Assembly: GCA_028023455.1 (NCBI GenBank) | Contig: JAQFVV010000037.1 | Coordinates: 436,001 to 500,000 of the forward strand | Direction: 5' to 3' | Source of the DNA: Epiperipatus broadwayi | Taxonomy: Eukaryota; Onychophora; Udeonychophora; Euonychophora; Peripatidae | Length of the DNA: 64,000 nucleotides | In this document: positions 34,297 through 48,235 of the stretch, one piece after another | Layout: the number at the start of each line of letters is the position of its first letter | Numbering within the stretch: the first letter of the stretch is position 1 | The notes under the pieces: generated by a model | Databases searched by the model: none | Told to the model about the DNA's origin: nothing | Seen by the model: only the letters and a program-made list of their open reading frames with translations | Made by a program: the position numbers and the translations under genes

Positions 34297-35509
34297 ATAA
34301 TAATAAAATATATATTTTTTAGCTAATATAATGTACATTTTCTTGTATATTTTTGCTACATTTTATAATGTTTTACTTAGACTATCTATATTTATGTCTG
34401 AAGCCATATTGTTTTGTATATATGAATATATATGGTATTTAAGAAAAGTTAGATAATAGTAATATATATTTTAATTTATTTTTTATTATTATGTGATCAT
34501 TCATAATTATATAATGAATAAAACTATTTACTGAATGTGAATATTGCTATTTCTTCCAAAACAAAGATGTTTCTCATGACTTCAGCATGCTGATAATATA
34601 AAAATAATTTCAGTAATGGACTTAAAATGTTCTTTTGATTTTATTATATTATAGAACAACAATAAATGTAGTGAACGCACATGTTAAATTCATCAATTAA
34701 CTTTTGTGTAAATTTATGAAAAACTTTATGCTATTCATAGCATAAAAAAAATAATGAATAATTTTTTTTTAGAGCTGTGGATTGTATAAACTTTTTGGAA
34801 TTGTAAATTAGTTTAATTGATTAACTTAACATTTGCAATTCACTTCATTTATTTATTTTTTCTATAAAGTGCTCTTATCATATTTGCATGTTAAAATAAC
34901 AATTTATCAAAAAACTTAAGCATCTGTGAAATTAGCCATTTTACAAAAATTTGAAATATATGATGAAAACTGCTTATTCTCTGCTTCAATTTCATGCCAG
35001 TTACACTATCTTCACGTAAATCGTATCTTCTGAATCTATGTGATTGCAATTGTTATTTTAGTGGTCCAAATCTTAAAAGTTCTGATTGTTTGTTTTTTTT
35101 CTTTTAGCCATCTGAAAATTGCTATAAAATGGTAAATATTGTATGCTTGCATACTAAATTTTAACATATGTTGCTGAGCAGGAGTCATGTGCTAATTGAG
35201 CAGTAAAGAGACTAAGCACAAACAGAAATCACTATACCAATCTTTAGCTTTTGTTGCTCTGCTTACTATGTCCAACCATATAGAATAATGTTTTTTATAA
35301 TTCCTTTTTGAAGTGATTTAACATTTTAAAATGTTTTTCACAGTTATTGGATCTTTTTTAATACTCTTCCAGCTGCTCATCATGTTACTAGGAGAATGAT
35401 TGGCTAACTTGGGGGGGGGGGATTCTTCATCAAATAAACTTATCAGATCACTATGATGGTCAAATATCCAATATAATTTATTTGTCCATAATGTTGTCAC
35501 AAACACATA

Positions 35510-35976
35510 AATAAATAATCAATCAAACAAGATTGAAATAAACAACTATTAATAAGTATATTTAAATAGTTATCAAACCGGCTTTCATCTCCATTGAGGT
35601 CTCAATGGAGATGAAAGCCGGTTTGATAACTATTTAAATATACTTATTAATAGTTGTTTATTTCAATCTTGTTTAATTGATTATTTATTTAAACTTACCA
35701 GGTTTAAAATTATGTTTGAGTCTGGTACATGGAGATGAAAGCCGGTTTGATAACTATTTAAATATACTTATTAATAGTTGTTTATTTCAATCTTGTTTAA
35801 TTGATTATTTATTTAAACTTACCAGCTTTAAAATTATGTTTGAGTCTGGTACATGGAGATGAAAGCCGGTTTGATAACTATTTAAATATACTTATTAATA
35901 GTTGTTTATTTCTATCTTGTTTGATTGATTATTTATTTAAACTTACCAGGTTTAAAATTATGTTTGAGTCCGATAC
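35510..35976. repeat. Palindrome head plus three 124-bp tandem units
   Basis: Units start at 35605, 35729 and 35853, exactly 124 bp apart, each beginning ATGGAGATGAAAGCCGG and ending TTTGAGTCYGRTAC. Immediately to the left, 35510-35598 is an inverted copy of the first about 88 bases, so 35510-35690 is a near-perfect palindrome centred on GAGGTCTC. The copies are almost identical, which makes this a recent expansion. Frames of 61-62 codons across it are the repeat translated. Confidence 0.95.
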
Positions 35977-38900
35977 ATTAAATAATTGAACTAAAATTAG
36001 AAAAATTGTATCTCTTTTTTTTTTTTGCACTATTGTAAGTATTTTCAAAATGTCACATGAAATATAAGTAAAATTTTTATAAATATATATGTTAACGGCA
36101 AAGTGTGAAAAACCGACATTCTATAAAATGCCTAGGAATATTATACAATGCCAAAATTGGATGACCAAATAAATACTTTGCTTTCCTTACATTTCCTAGG
36201 TATTCTATAAAATTTTAAAAGGAAAATTGGTAAAGTGTAAAACACACCAGCACAAACGTTTGATTTTGTAAAATTGATGGCAAAGCTAAGTTTAAAGTGT
36301 TTAACATACGATTAATAAAATTAATAATTGATAATGTTAATACGTCTTATGTGTATATTTTACAGTTAGTTAATGGAGAATAGAAAGATAATTGCCTTGA
36401 AATTATTTACATTCTTGAAGATGTTATATGATTTGTAAATGTCATTCTTGGAGCTTTCAAAATAATCATATGGAACTGCCATTCATTCATTTCTGGTCTG
36501 TTTGATGTTTAGAGAAAAATCAGCATTTCACTACCATCATCACATGGTAACTTATTAATATTAGGTTTTCTTATCAGAGAACTTGTCAGCACTGTACTCA
36601 AAATGAAGAAAGTGAAATCCATCATAATATCAGAAATTTGACATATAGGTACGTTTAGTATTTATTAAAAAGACAAAAATAATACTATTTTGTAAAATTT
36701 CTTTTGTGCCAGTGTTTTCTGATTGAGGTTAAATATAAAAAAAACTTACCATTTTTAATCGGATTTCTTGCATTTTCCCCATGGATTTTTCACTAAAAGC
36801 TTTTTTCATACGTACTCCACTGAAAATTTACTTAGCATTCTATACCATGCTGTTTTTTTATTTTTTGCGGTAACATGTATATACTATTTTTATATAAATA
36901 AATAAAATAAAATAAATTTTACTATTATTAGCACTAATTTTTTTTTGTTGTTTGCTTTTAATTGTCTATAAGTTTTGGACAAAATTTCTTAAAGTAGCAG
37001 GTTTATTGTAGGAAAGGCAACAGAGACATTGTCATTTAAAAAAAATAAGACGACAGAAAAATAAAATTAATAACGTAAAAGAGTCTAAAAAAGTAAATGG
37101 AAAATAATTATTTTTTTGAAGAAATTATAAAGAAGAATCTGTTTGGAAATTTCCTCCTGGCAAAGTAATTATAAAAGATATGTTGGAAGGGACTAGAAAG
37201 TACTAAGAAAATTTGATAGTTGGTTAATGATCATAAGAGGAAATTAATTTAGTCATGAGTTTTTGAGAAGTTAGCAAGAGAAAGAAAATGGAGAAGGTAG
37301 TCTGGTTTATGAGTAGGATCTACTTTTTTTGGCAGATAATAATGGGTTAGATATTGACAATTTAATTACTGCAGTATTGCTCTATTTATTGAAGGCAATA
37401 TTTTTTCCTAAACATCATAAAAAAGTAAGCTGTTGTAGTGAAAAATTTTAACTTTTATTTTACTTTTAAATAGGTCATAAACTATGAATATTAAAATAAA
37501 GTTCAAAATTGAAAAGAAATAATAAACATTTATTAAGTATGTTTATTAATTAAAAAAAAAAACACCCTAATTTATATGTAAATATAGCATATATACTATT
37601 TATTATATATATATATCACATTGTAGTTTGCTGGGGGGGGGGGGTTTCAATAGCGGTTTTAAGCATTTTATCGAATGTCATAAGCCCTAATGAAACAATA
37701 TTAAAGTTAGCATTTCGTTATATTATTTTTCATTAAACTAATGCAAAGTAAATTAATATTATATTGTATATATTTTTAAATCTATTTTTGGCTTATTTTA
37801 TGTATTATATTACATGATCAGTGTTTTTTTTTCTATTTACTTTAAAGGTTTTTTTTTTTCTTTTTTTTTGATAGCAAAGTGAATCGACACATTTTATCTA
37901 ATATAATAATAATATTGCTTATATTAACAATACTGTTGCATCTATGCATATTGCAATAATATATTGTATAAATTTAACTATATCTGTTTGATCAAACAGA
38001 AATTTGAGTTTTTATTTGAATATTTTTTTTTTTTTGCATCTTATTTTATTCTAAAATCTGTTTTACACAATAGTTTTTTCTCATTATCAAAATAGTTTTA
38101 GATATGTTTTTGAAACATCTTTTTTTTCCTTTACAGTATTAAAAATTTTTTTACTCATTTTATCTGTGAATAAATGTTTTATTCTTTTCTATTGTACAAT
38201 TAATGCTTTCACTCACAGATGCCAAAATTTTGTTGTAATATAATAGTTACCATATATTGACATTATATATATGTTTTGGAAACAAATTATGTTTTTGTAT
38301 GATTAAATTCCTTGTAACCTGTTTCGTTTGATGCTTAAAATCCTTGAGTAGCAGCATCTACTGCATTTTTAACATGCTTAGCATAGACTTTACATGTATT
38401 GATATATATATAGTACAGATATTTTTAATACATGCATGTATATCTAATAAAAAATTTTAAAAAAATTATATACATTAAATGATAAAGATTAATCACCAAA
38501 AAAAAAAATAAAACACAGGAGTACAGTTATTGAAAAGATAATGCATTAATAAATTGAGAGAACATATTAAGCATTCATATTGCTGGTTCTATCTTCAAAT
38601 TTAGATGAGTATATATGTAAATATATTTTCTCTATCACTCACTCTTCCTCAAAAAAATGTTATTAAAATTTACTATTTTGGTGATAAAAATTGCTGAAAT
38701 ATGGATACAATACTTATCTATTTCTAAATTTATACAATCATCTTTCTTCTGGAGAAATACGGCTTGATATCACTTTTATTAATAGATTCTTTGCTAATGT
38801 TCTACGTGTTCATATGTTCCAACACATTTTAATGCTTTTTCAGTCTACTACTTAAAATATATTGTGAGTCAATTTCACCTTAAATCTTTATTACTTTCAA

Positions 38901-41900
38901 AAATAAGCCTATTGTTTTCATTTCATTGTATAAAAGACACTTAACTCTGCTTCTTTTTTTTTGGTTAGGCAGAATTGTTACAATTTATTAACTTTGCATC
39001 GAATAAACATTTTAAATAAAATTTTGATTTATCAATTTTCAGCAAATAAATAATGAGTGTCCTCCCTTTTTTTTTTTTTTTTTGTATTGCATTGAGTCTT
39101 AATTAACTTGGAATGTGTGAGTTAAAATAGATACTATCATCCAACAAGTTATAAATTTCTAATTTTTTGTTTTATGGATTTTGAAAGCACTGATTTGACT
39201 ATTATGTACTATGTGTAGTTTTATTACACATCTGAAGTAATAAGAAGAAAATGCTAATCTTATCAGTTAAATCACTTTAGTCCATTGACATCTTAAATTA
39301 TTGATTTATTTTTACATGAGAAATATTTTCATAATTAGACAGAAAAAACATTTAATGTTATTATTGCAATGGCTGCACATCAATTTTTTATATCAAAAAG
39401 AAATATTTATATATATCATATTATCTGTTTTTTTGAATCTATTGATTTAATTTTTTAACATATAACTTTTGTGGTGAATTTTTGAAAGATTTTAATATAT
39501 TGTGTAGTTGCATTATACACTCTTAAGCTATGTCTTCTATACCCATTTTTAGAAATTGCTATTTTTTTATTAAATCATGTCAATCTAATACTGATGAGTC
39601 TTATAATAGTACATAGTCTATAACATGATATTCAACAAGTGATTGTTTTTATGGTTTTTCCCCATCATTTTTAAGTGACATTTTTCTAATGCTGTTATAT
39701 TACATTAGTAAATAGTTTTGGTTTTATTTCCAGACATTAAATTGTCCAAAATTAATAGCTCGATATAATAAATTGCATTACCATGTCAATGAAGCAACCA
39801 ATTTTTAAATTTATTAAATGCCAGCTGTTTTCATTTTCAGGGTTGTCTTCCAACTCGATATCCATATTTAAAATTGATTCTATTTTAAAATTGGTAATTG
39901 TCCACATTATTGTTAGATAAAGGATTTGAAATTTTTTGAACATTAATTACTAAACCGAAATCTAAGTAGGTGGAATTTAAAATATGTTTTAGCTTATTTT
40001 TTGAATTTGTAAAATAGTCCAATTATTATCATTCTGTGAACTAATTAACCAGAAAAATAAAATATTTGTTTTTGCTATTAATTGGTCTAATTAAAAACTA
40101 TGCTATAAATATATTTAATATCCGTTTTCATTCCAAATATCAATATATATATATATCATTATAGTGTTTTCACTCATTACTTCATATAGAAGCTGTATAA
40201 TATATATAAATTTTGTTGGCTAACAAACTTGTTTCAAATATTGCTATAAACCTGTTCAATTGAGTTAAAAACTTTAAGTATGGAAGCAATATATAAATGA
40301 CAATTTTGTTTTCAACATTTTTTCTTCATGTGTGCAATTCTTTGTTGATTGTCAAAACCATATGGATTCTTTAGTAGCCATTCATTTATGGTTGGAAGCA
40401 ATCTCTTGAACAAAATTCTTGAAGTATTTTTGCTGTTGTGGATAACAATAATATTCTGTGATAATTACTGCAGTCTTTTCTACTTATTTTTATAAATTGG
40501 AATCATTAGTTCTGGTGCCTTAACATCATGGTTCCATATATTTCTTTAAAAGTTCCAGCAGTTTTGAACCAACATATTTTAAAACTTCTCTACTTAGCAG
40601 GAGTGAAAGCTTTACGTGTTTTAAGAAAATCTTTATCCATATCTAAATGACCTAGATACTATAGATATATCATTAAAAGCACTCATCTGAATTCATCTAT
40701 CATTATGTAAAAGAATATCATCCAATTTAATAGGAATATATCATTCATTATTCAGGTACATGTATTATCTTTCAGTGTGTCGAAAAGATTTCAAATATGA
40801 TCAGTGAGTGATTGCAGTTTTAATCCAACAATTATATTTAAACCATTTTATCATTGAAATTCTAACTTAAAAAATTTATAATGTTTATGAAACTCCTCAC
40901 TCAATCTTTTCTGACAAGTGGAACGTTTTTTTAAATCAAGTTATTAATAATAACAAATCATTGTCAAAAAAACTAATTAGAATTACTTTTTTCCGTAAAA
41001 TAATTTCCAAAGTTTAGAAGCATAATAATGTCAAAACTCAATAAGTTAATTTTAATGTTAATGAACATTAAAGTGAATAAACATTGAATTTTTTATGAAT
41101 ATGATTGAAATGGGACTTTTTAAATGTATTTATTATTTTAACTTTAAACAAATTAGTTTATGATCTGTCTAACAATCTGCATTTGAAACTATTTACGTGC
41201 CTGTAGGATTTGATAGAATGACACTGTTTAAAGTTCTAGATTCATGGCTCATGGTTTCAGCTCACATTTCTAGTGCTTGAACTGTCTTTAAATCCTGAGC
41301 AATAATCCATTTGAATGTTTATTTACTGCTCATGTAAAATGAGCTTTCTTTTATATTTTCACTTTTATCTACAATGTGATCATTGTTGTGGATGCATTCA
41401 AATTTTTAAGTAGTCAATTTTTTTTGCCTGGACACAGTATTCATAGTCTATTAGTTGTGCACATTTTAATGGTTTTGATACAGTAACACTATTCAAAAAG
41501 AAATAAAGGCTTTTTCTGAACGTTTAAGATCAAAACATTGAACTGATAAAATGGGTATAAATATTCTTGCATAAATCAAGTTTTTGATATTAGCCTGCTA
41601 GATATAACTAGGAATTCCAAGAATAGAATATACTAAATTAGATGTTAATAGGAAGTCTAATATTATATAGACTTTTTTCATCCAGTCTATTTTTTAAATT
41701 TTTTTTTGAAAGAAAATTTTAGTGTGAGCTTTTATATCAATCTCAAATATTTATTTCTTAGCTATAAATACTATTCTTTTTTTCTGGTCTTCACTAGTTT
41801 TGTACATTTCTTGTTCCTTTATTTAAAATATAAAATATTTACCTTTATTAGCTATAACAAATCACTTAATTCTTTTCCCCAGACAATATGATTAAAAGAG

Positions 41901-43360
41901 CAGCTCTTAACAATAGAGCCAGTTATCATAAGTTTAAATAATCAGTAATTACCAAATATGTTAAAATTTCCTTTCTAAATTGGTTTCTGGCTTTGATTTT
42001 ATCAATGAAGATTGGGATTCAGAGCAGAAAGAAATGCAGCAACCCCTTTAATGTCATTGCTAATATTATCTCATGCTTGTCATTGTTAGTGACTTTACTA
42101 AGTTTAATGAAATCTATGTTGTGTGACTTAACCAGATTATGTTAAACGTATTATATTTAGATCTTTTTTAGATCACTTTAATTTTTTAGAAATTTTATGA
42201 TGAATCCAACTAACCTACTAACAAAAATATAATTTTAAGTTGTTTGCATGATAATTTTGAATTTATTAAATAATATGAAAATAATTATTAGAAATATTAA
42301 CTTTTATTTTTTTTTTGTTACTTTGAATATCAATGATATCTTTTTTTCCAGTTTAATTACATTTTTTGGTGTTTTATGTTTCAAACAATATATATTATGT
42401 CATTTTTGAATAATACAAACTTAAGTTTTGATAAAATTTGTGGCTTAACATAATTTTTTAAATATTCAATATGGTTGCTTCGCCCTATCCAATTACACAA
42501 CTTACTATTGATTATACCACCATGCAATACTCATAGCTAAGAATTTCCCACTGTTAAACTTGTCCCATCATTGCTTTCTCAGCATTGAGAGCTTATGCAC
42601 AAGAAGAAAGGGGAAAGATTGGAGTCAGAATTGCTATACATATAATTAAAGGATGGAAAGTATATGCACCCAATCTCATTGTTATAGACATTGCCAGGAA
42701 TAAATCTAATTCCTTGGAAATTAATGCCAACTAAGCCCTATATCAACTTAGATGATTGAAGATAAGTTAAAAACAGAGAGGACAAAAAATTAATTTAGTT
42801 CTCAATCAGTCTTATCTTATAAGACACAAACTGTATTCTTGGTTATTTGCATCCGAAGTCTTAGTAACTTTCCAACAGCTTTGTGTTTTCATAACCTGAG
42901 TGCAGCAACTATGTGAGAAAATAGTTTATTATAATTGTCCTTATAATTTACTTTTTGACACTTAAAAATCATTTCAATTAATGTTTCATGACATAATTTG
43001 CTTTTATTATTAGAAAAAATAAAGTATCTTGGCTTCTAAATATAGTAGAAAATCATTTTTACTTCATTAATATTTAATTGCTACTTGTGAATGAGCTTAT
43101 ATACATGTTTATCTTTGTATTTGATGTTTTTATTTTACAATGCTAAATACATCAACAATATGCATTTCAATTATATGAAATTATAATGTGTATGATATTC
43201 ATAAAGTTAATTTTTTGTACTATCTTCTTTATTTGCTACATAAAGAAATATATACATATGTTGCAATTGCATTGCAACTGAGATACCATTCTATCCTGGC
43301 AATCACTTCAGAAATCTGACTTGAATTCACACATTGCTATGTATCTTATTTTTCTTGCAG

Positions 43361-43435
43361 AATATAATGGTTAGAACATCTTTATGCAGCTGTGGGTGGT
43401 GCTTGAAATTTTTTTCAGGTGACGAGGAAACAGAG
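43361..43435 (+). other. Candidate 75-nt cassette exon in the PDS5 intron
   Basis: A strong acceptor (TATCTTATTTTTCTTGCAG, ending 43360) is followed by 75 open bases and a possible donor GAG-GTGTGT at 43436. The length is exactly 25 codons, and the phase (0 in, 0 out) fits between PDS5 coding exons 1 and 2 without a stop. The peptide would be Cys-rich (CSCGWC) with an acidic end (GDEETE). Known PDS5 proteins have no insert here, so it would be lineage-specific and optional, or a chance pairing of signals. Confidence 0.25.
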
Positions 43436-44917
43436 GTGTGTGTTCCATAACTATTGATGGCAAATTATTAACTCACAGGTAAAATCATCAGAGTGGTCTG
43501 AACATCTGATAAATTAGATGCACTAACTGAAAGAAGAAAAATGCTTTTTGAACTAAACCCAGTCATAAGTACACATAGAGGAATTGTACTTTTATAATTA
43601 TTGTGATCATGGTTTATTTTTAAACATATGTCACAAAAATATCTAAATGTTCATTAAAATGATGTACTAAGCTATAAAGTTTTTAAGGCTATTTAGAAAA
43701 ACTAGAACCTCTAAATGTTAAAAGATTAGTTAATAAAAACGTTATTATAAAGTACTATTTACTGACTGTAGGATTTATTTCAGTGAATGTCAGACTTTAA
43801 AGAGCTAAATGTAAACATTCCTAACTCAAATATATTTTTAGTGACATAATTTGACTATTATTGAATCAGATAATATTTGCACCAACTGGCTCATTTTTTA
43901 ATTTTAAATTTTGTGCCTTGATTTATAGTAAATGCCATTGTGGTATTGAGCATACTTGTTATCTGCAGCTACTTTGATGTTAGAAGTTTACAAAAAAAAT
44001 GTTTATAATTTAGCATAAGATAAAAACAAAAATTATACACCACCTTTTGCCAAGACATCTTTAAAGTTTATTCATATTAAAAATTATACAGTTTGCCCAT
44101 TAAAAATCAGCAATTTTTAGATTTGAATAAATAAATTTCTTGATTTTTCTTGACCTTTGAATGACTTATTGTGACCAGGAAAAAAAAGTTAAATAAGGAA
44201 AGGAATTGTAATTTAAATTGTGAAGATTTAAAAAAAAAAAAAATACAGAATTAAAATTAGCAGATTTAGTTTTATATAAAATAATTGTCTGCCACCCCTT
44301 CCCCATTGTAGCACAAGATAGATAAATAGTTCTTCCCAATATGCATATATAAATATTTTGATGTGATTGAGCTTGCTGTAGTACAATATTCAAGTTTTGT
44401 GATGCATTGGTAGAGAAATTTTATATAGTACTGTATCTAGACACTTGTGTTTCTCACCTATATATATATACATGTTTTGTATCAGTATACATAACGTATG
44501 TGAATAATTGAAAAATCTTGATAATACAGAATGTTAAAAGTATGAATATAGATCACAATTGTACATTTAAGCAAAGTCTGTATCTTGCATATTCAATTGT
44601 CCTACTATATGTCCTAATGAATACTTATGCATCTTTTTTTTTTTGGTTGAAAATGCTATTTTTACAATAACTTCAGTTTAATAATGCTAAAGATAAAATG
44701 TTATATGTATCATGAAGCTATTGTACCATAAAAAGCAGTAAAACTAATATAATTATTACAGTATCAAAATTGGAAAGAAATAAAAATCCTTGTGCTGTTC
44801 TTCTTCAAAATAATAATCAGAAAATAATAATAATTCTTTACAACAACTATATAATCAAATAATAATTTTATACATATAGAACTTTTTTCAGCATCTGCTT
44901 TGGTGCCCTTTTCAAAT

Positions 44918-45333
44918 GTTATTAATCTACTTAACATTAACGAATCACCTGATATAAAACAATCCAGTGTCCAATAATGGAATTAAAACAAACAATAATA
45001 ATATAAATAATTAAAACAAATCAAAACCCTCATATATAAATTCAATAATTACAAAGCAATTGACTATATCATAACAGTATGTTAAATAATATTACATGCA
45101 TTTTTTTTATACAATTATATATATCATCTTATATAATTTTTCATATAAGATGATATGTAATATTATTTAACATATTGTTATGATATAGTCAATTATTTTG
45201 TAATTATTGAATTTATATATGAGGGTTTTGATTTGTTTTAATTATTTATATTATTATTGTTTGTTTTAATTCCATTATTGGACAGTGGATAGTTTTATAT
45301 CAGGTGATTCATTAATGTTAAGTAGATTAGTAA
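44918..45333. repeat. Inverted repeat, arms about 200 bp
   Basis: Left arm from 44918 (GTTATTAATCTACTTAACAT) and right arm ending 45333 are inverted copies at about 90 percent, meeting near 45140 in a small TA-rich hairpin (ATATCATCTTATAT). The left arm carries about 20 extra bases near its inner end. No gene is seen. Outside the left arm, 44890-44917 reads in reverse TTTGAAAAGGGCACC..GCTGAAA. Confidence 0.9.
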
Positions 45334-47287
45334 CAAAATAAAATGTAAAGAATTGGAAGATTTTTTAAAAAGTATTCTTTTTAAATTTATTCATAAATTG
45401 TGAATTTTGTTATATAAGTTTTAAGTCAGATTTTATGTACCAAATATTGCATTTGGTTACATATTTACCATTAATCATTTGATAAAATATATAAGTTGGA
45501 AAGCGTTCATACAGCATAAGATATATAAAAATTAAGTGCTATAAGGACTATTTCTTTGCACTTTTTATATGGTAAGAATTGTTTATGTAAGTAGAGAATA
45601 AAACAGGCAATACGTATAGTGAGTTTTGCCTGTTTTAACAATAGTTATGCACAAGCATAAGAAGTGGTGGTCATGTGATGTTTATTGGCTTAAGTAGATA
45701 ATAGTAATAATAAAAAAACAAAGAAAACAAACTAATAAAGAGTGGATGACTGAAGGGATCTTGAAAATCTGGGCTCAAATCCCTTTAAGTAAAATTAATC
45801 TATGTGCAGTAAACGGATTTAAAAGAAAATTTTTTTGAAATATTATCATTAAAGATGTTTCTGGATAAATGATTGAATTCTACTCCAGCAATTTTTCAAA
45901 AAAAAAAACACAAGATACTTAGATTTCTGAAACAACAAATAAAAAAAGATAGATTTATTAATTAAAAGTAAATGAAGTTGAGTATGTGGAATTTAAAATT
46001 TCTAAAATAAAGAATAAATATTATTTTGGTTCAAATGAATGATTAAAATAATTTTTTTCCCCAAAAGATAGTTTAGTAGTAATACGAATTTATAGTAGAC
46101 CATGTCAGTAGTAAAATAAAAATTACTACAGGGATTGGATAAACAATGAAACACCTGCCATATTAGTTTCAAATTTTTAACTATATATTAAAATAATAGG
46201 ATCATCACATTCACATTATTTGATTCTAATTATTGTGCAGATATTGAAAAATATAAACAATAATATACATTACATTGTACATCAACAAAAACAGTTATTA
46301 AAAAATTGCAGTTATGAAAAAGTAGTTGAATGAATAATATACTGCACTCAAATCTGGATGAGTACATAAATGAAAGTGTTCACTCAGTCATCTTCCTTAA
46401 GTTATTGTTCTATCTTCCTCATTTTTTTGTGATAAGAATTGATAGTGATGAGTACAGAATTTAGAATACTTCTATGGTGTTTTAATGTTTATGCCAAATT
46501 CTGTTTACCAAAACTTTGTCTTTTAAAATTTTTGTTTAAAATGTTTTTTGATAGTGCTAAGTTATTATTTACCAAAATATTTTTTTATTTAAAATAACTT
46601 TTGTCAAAATATTGTTTCCCCTGCAGTCTTTATATAACCTGTATGCTTTTAGATGATACATATTTTAACTTTTATTGGAACATTTTTTCTAGTCATATTT
46701 CCTGACCACAAATTTCATTAATATGTTTATGTATTTTAATATAACTAGCAGTCTCAGACAACAAATACTAGAATAAATTTTTTCCTGCTGCTTATTTTTT
46801 ATTGATTTTTCAATTTGTTATTATTGAATATTCATCCAACTTTGTCATGGGATTTTTTTTATCCTCCAAAAGTAAGTCGATTATTTTCATTTTATCACAA
46901 GCACTTTACTGATTTTTTGGTAAACTTGAAGGTGCTGATTTTTTGGTAAACTTGAAGGATTGCTACTATTATCAAGTTCATGGTTATTTTTTTAAATAAA
47001 TAGCAGAGAAATGAATGTGCAAGTCAAGAAAATGGCTGCTGCTATACTGGCATTTTTTTTTTTTCTTTTACATTCCTGTAGGTTTTGTAACTGAATATAG
47101 TAATAATACAATTGAACAAGCAACCCATGAAAGGAAATGTCAGAACTGAGTTTTAAAAACAAAATTGTTTGACGTTTGATAGTCTGAAGAGTCAATTTTC
47201 AAAATGTTGGAAGATCCGCAGATTATGATAAAATGAAACTTATTAGAATCATCTATTTTCAGAATGGATGCTTATTGAAAAAAATTA

Positions 47288-48235
47288 ATGATAATCAAAA
47301 CAAGTTATAAATTTCGTAACTCATTTTTAAGCTTGCATTTTATGATCACTAGATGGAGCTTTATCAATAGCTCCTAAGAAGTTTTGTTTACATAAATGCC
47401 GCGAGAGATAGAATTCAAAATCTCTATCGTTGTCACCAGATCAGCTGGTTTCGAGCTTATGGCTCACATCAGTAGAAGGGCTGGGAGACTGGAAACTAGA
47501 TCTAAATACTAACTCTAAAGTCAGCACTTATAAAACTCGTTTCTATCAATTTGAAAACATGAATTTATTAGACACATAATGTCTTCAAACCTAGCCTAAC
47601 AAACTAGATAGCTGTATGGGTCTGAAATCAATTCACTTTCGCCATATAGTAAAAGCCTATGCAATATATAATATTGTAAAAACCTTCAAAGGTATATTTA
47701 TAATAATCAAAACAAGTTATAAATTTCGTAACTCGTCTTTATCAATGAGCCATAAGTTCGAAACCAGCTGGTCTGGAGGTGGGTGATAACGATAGAGATT
47801 TTGAATTCTATCTCTCGGCATTTATGTAAACAAAGCTTGTTAGGAGCTATTGTAAAGCTCCATCTAGTGATCATAAAATGCAAGCTTAAAGACGAGTTAC
47901 GAAATTTATAACTTGTTTTGATTATCATAAATATACACCATTGAAGATTTTTGCAATGTTATATGTTGCAGAGGCTTTTACTATGGGTTTGAAGACATTA
48001 CGTGTCTGATAAATTCATGCTTTCAAATTGATAGAAACGTGTTTGGTAAGTGCTGACTTTAGAGTTAGTATTTACATCTAGTTTCTAGTCTCCCAGCCCT
48101 TCACTGATTTGAGACATAAGCTCGAAACCAGCTGGTCTGGAGGTGGGTGACAACGGTAGAGATTTTGAATTCTATCTCTCTCGGCATTTATGTAAACAAA
48201 GCTTGTTAGGAGCTATTGGTAAAGCTCCAGCTAAT
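47288..48235. repeat. Large foldback element with three related modules
   Basis: Arms of several hundred bases face each other: 47340-47600 (minus sense) and about 47980-48235 (plus sense), with a third, shorter module at 47700-47930. Landmarks are the GAGCCATAAGCTCGAAACC block, AGAGATTTTGAATTCTATCT, GGCATTTATGTAAACAAA, GTTAGGAGCTATTG and ATAACTTGTTTTGATTAT. The first of these resembles a hammerhead core. The 70-odd-codon minus-strand frame inside it has no recognisable domain and is likely chance. Confidence 0.9.

Noticed and set aside
35677-35989. Two similar 61-62-codon plus-strand frames
   Set aside because: They arise because the 124-bp tandem units shift the frame; no protein character.
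44890-44930. Another hammerhead-like motif (TTTGAAAAGG ... GCTGAAA) beside the 44918 inverted repeat
   Set aside because: The core is off (UGAAAA) and no convincing stem II or stem III could be drawn.
47707-47928. 73-codon minus-strand frame inside the foldback element
   Set aside because: Composed of the element's repeated modules; not kept open in the other copies.
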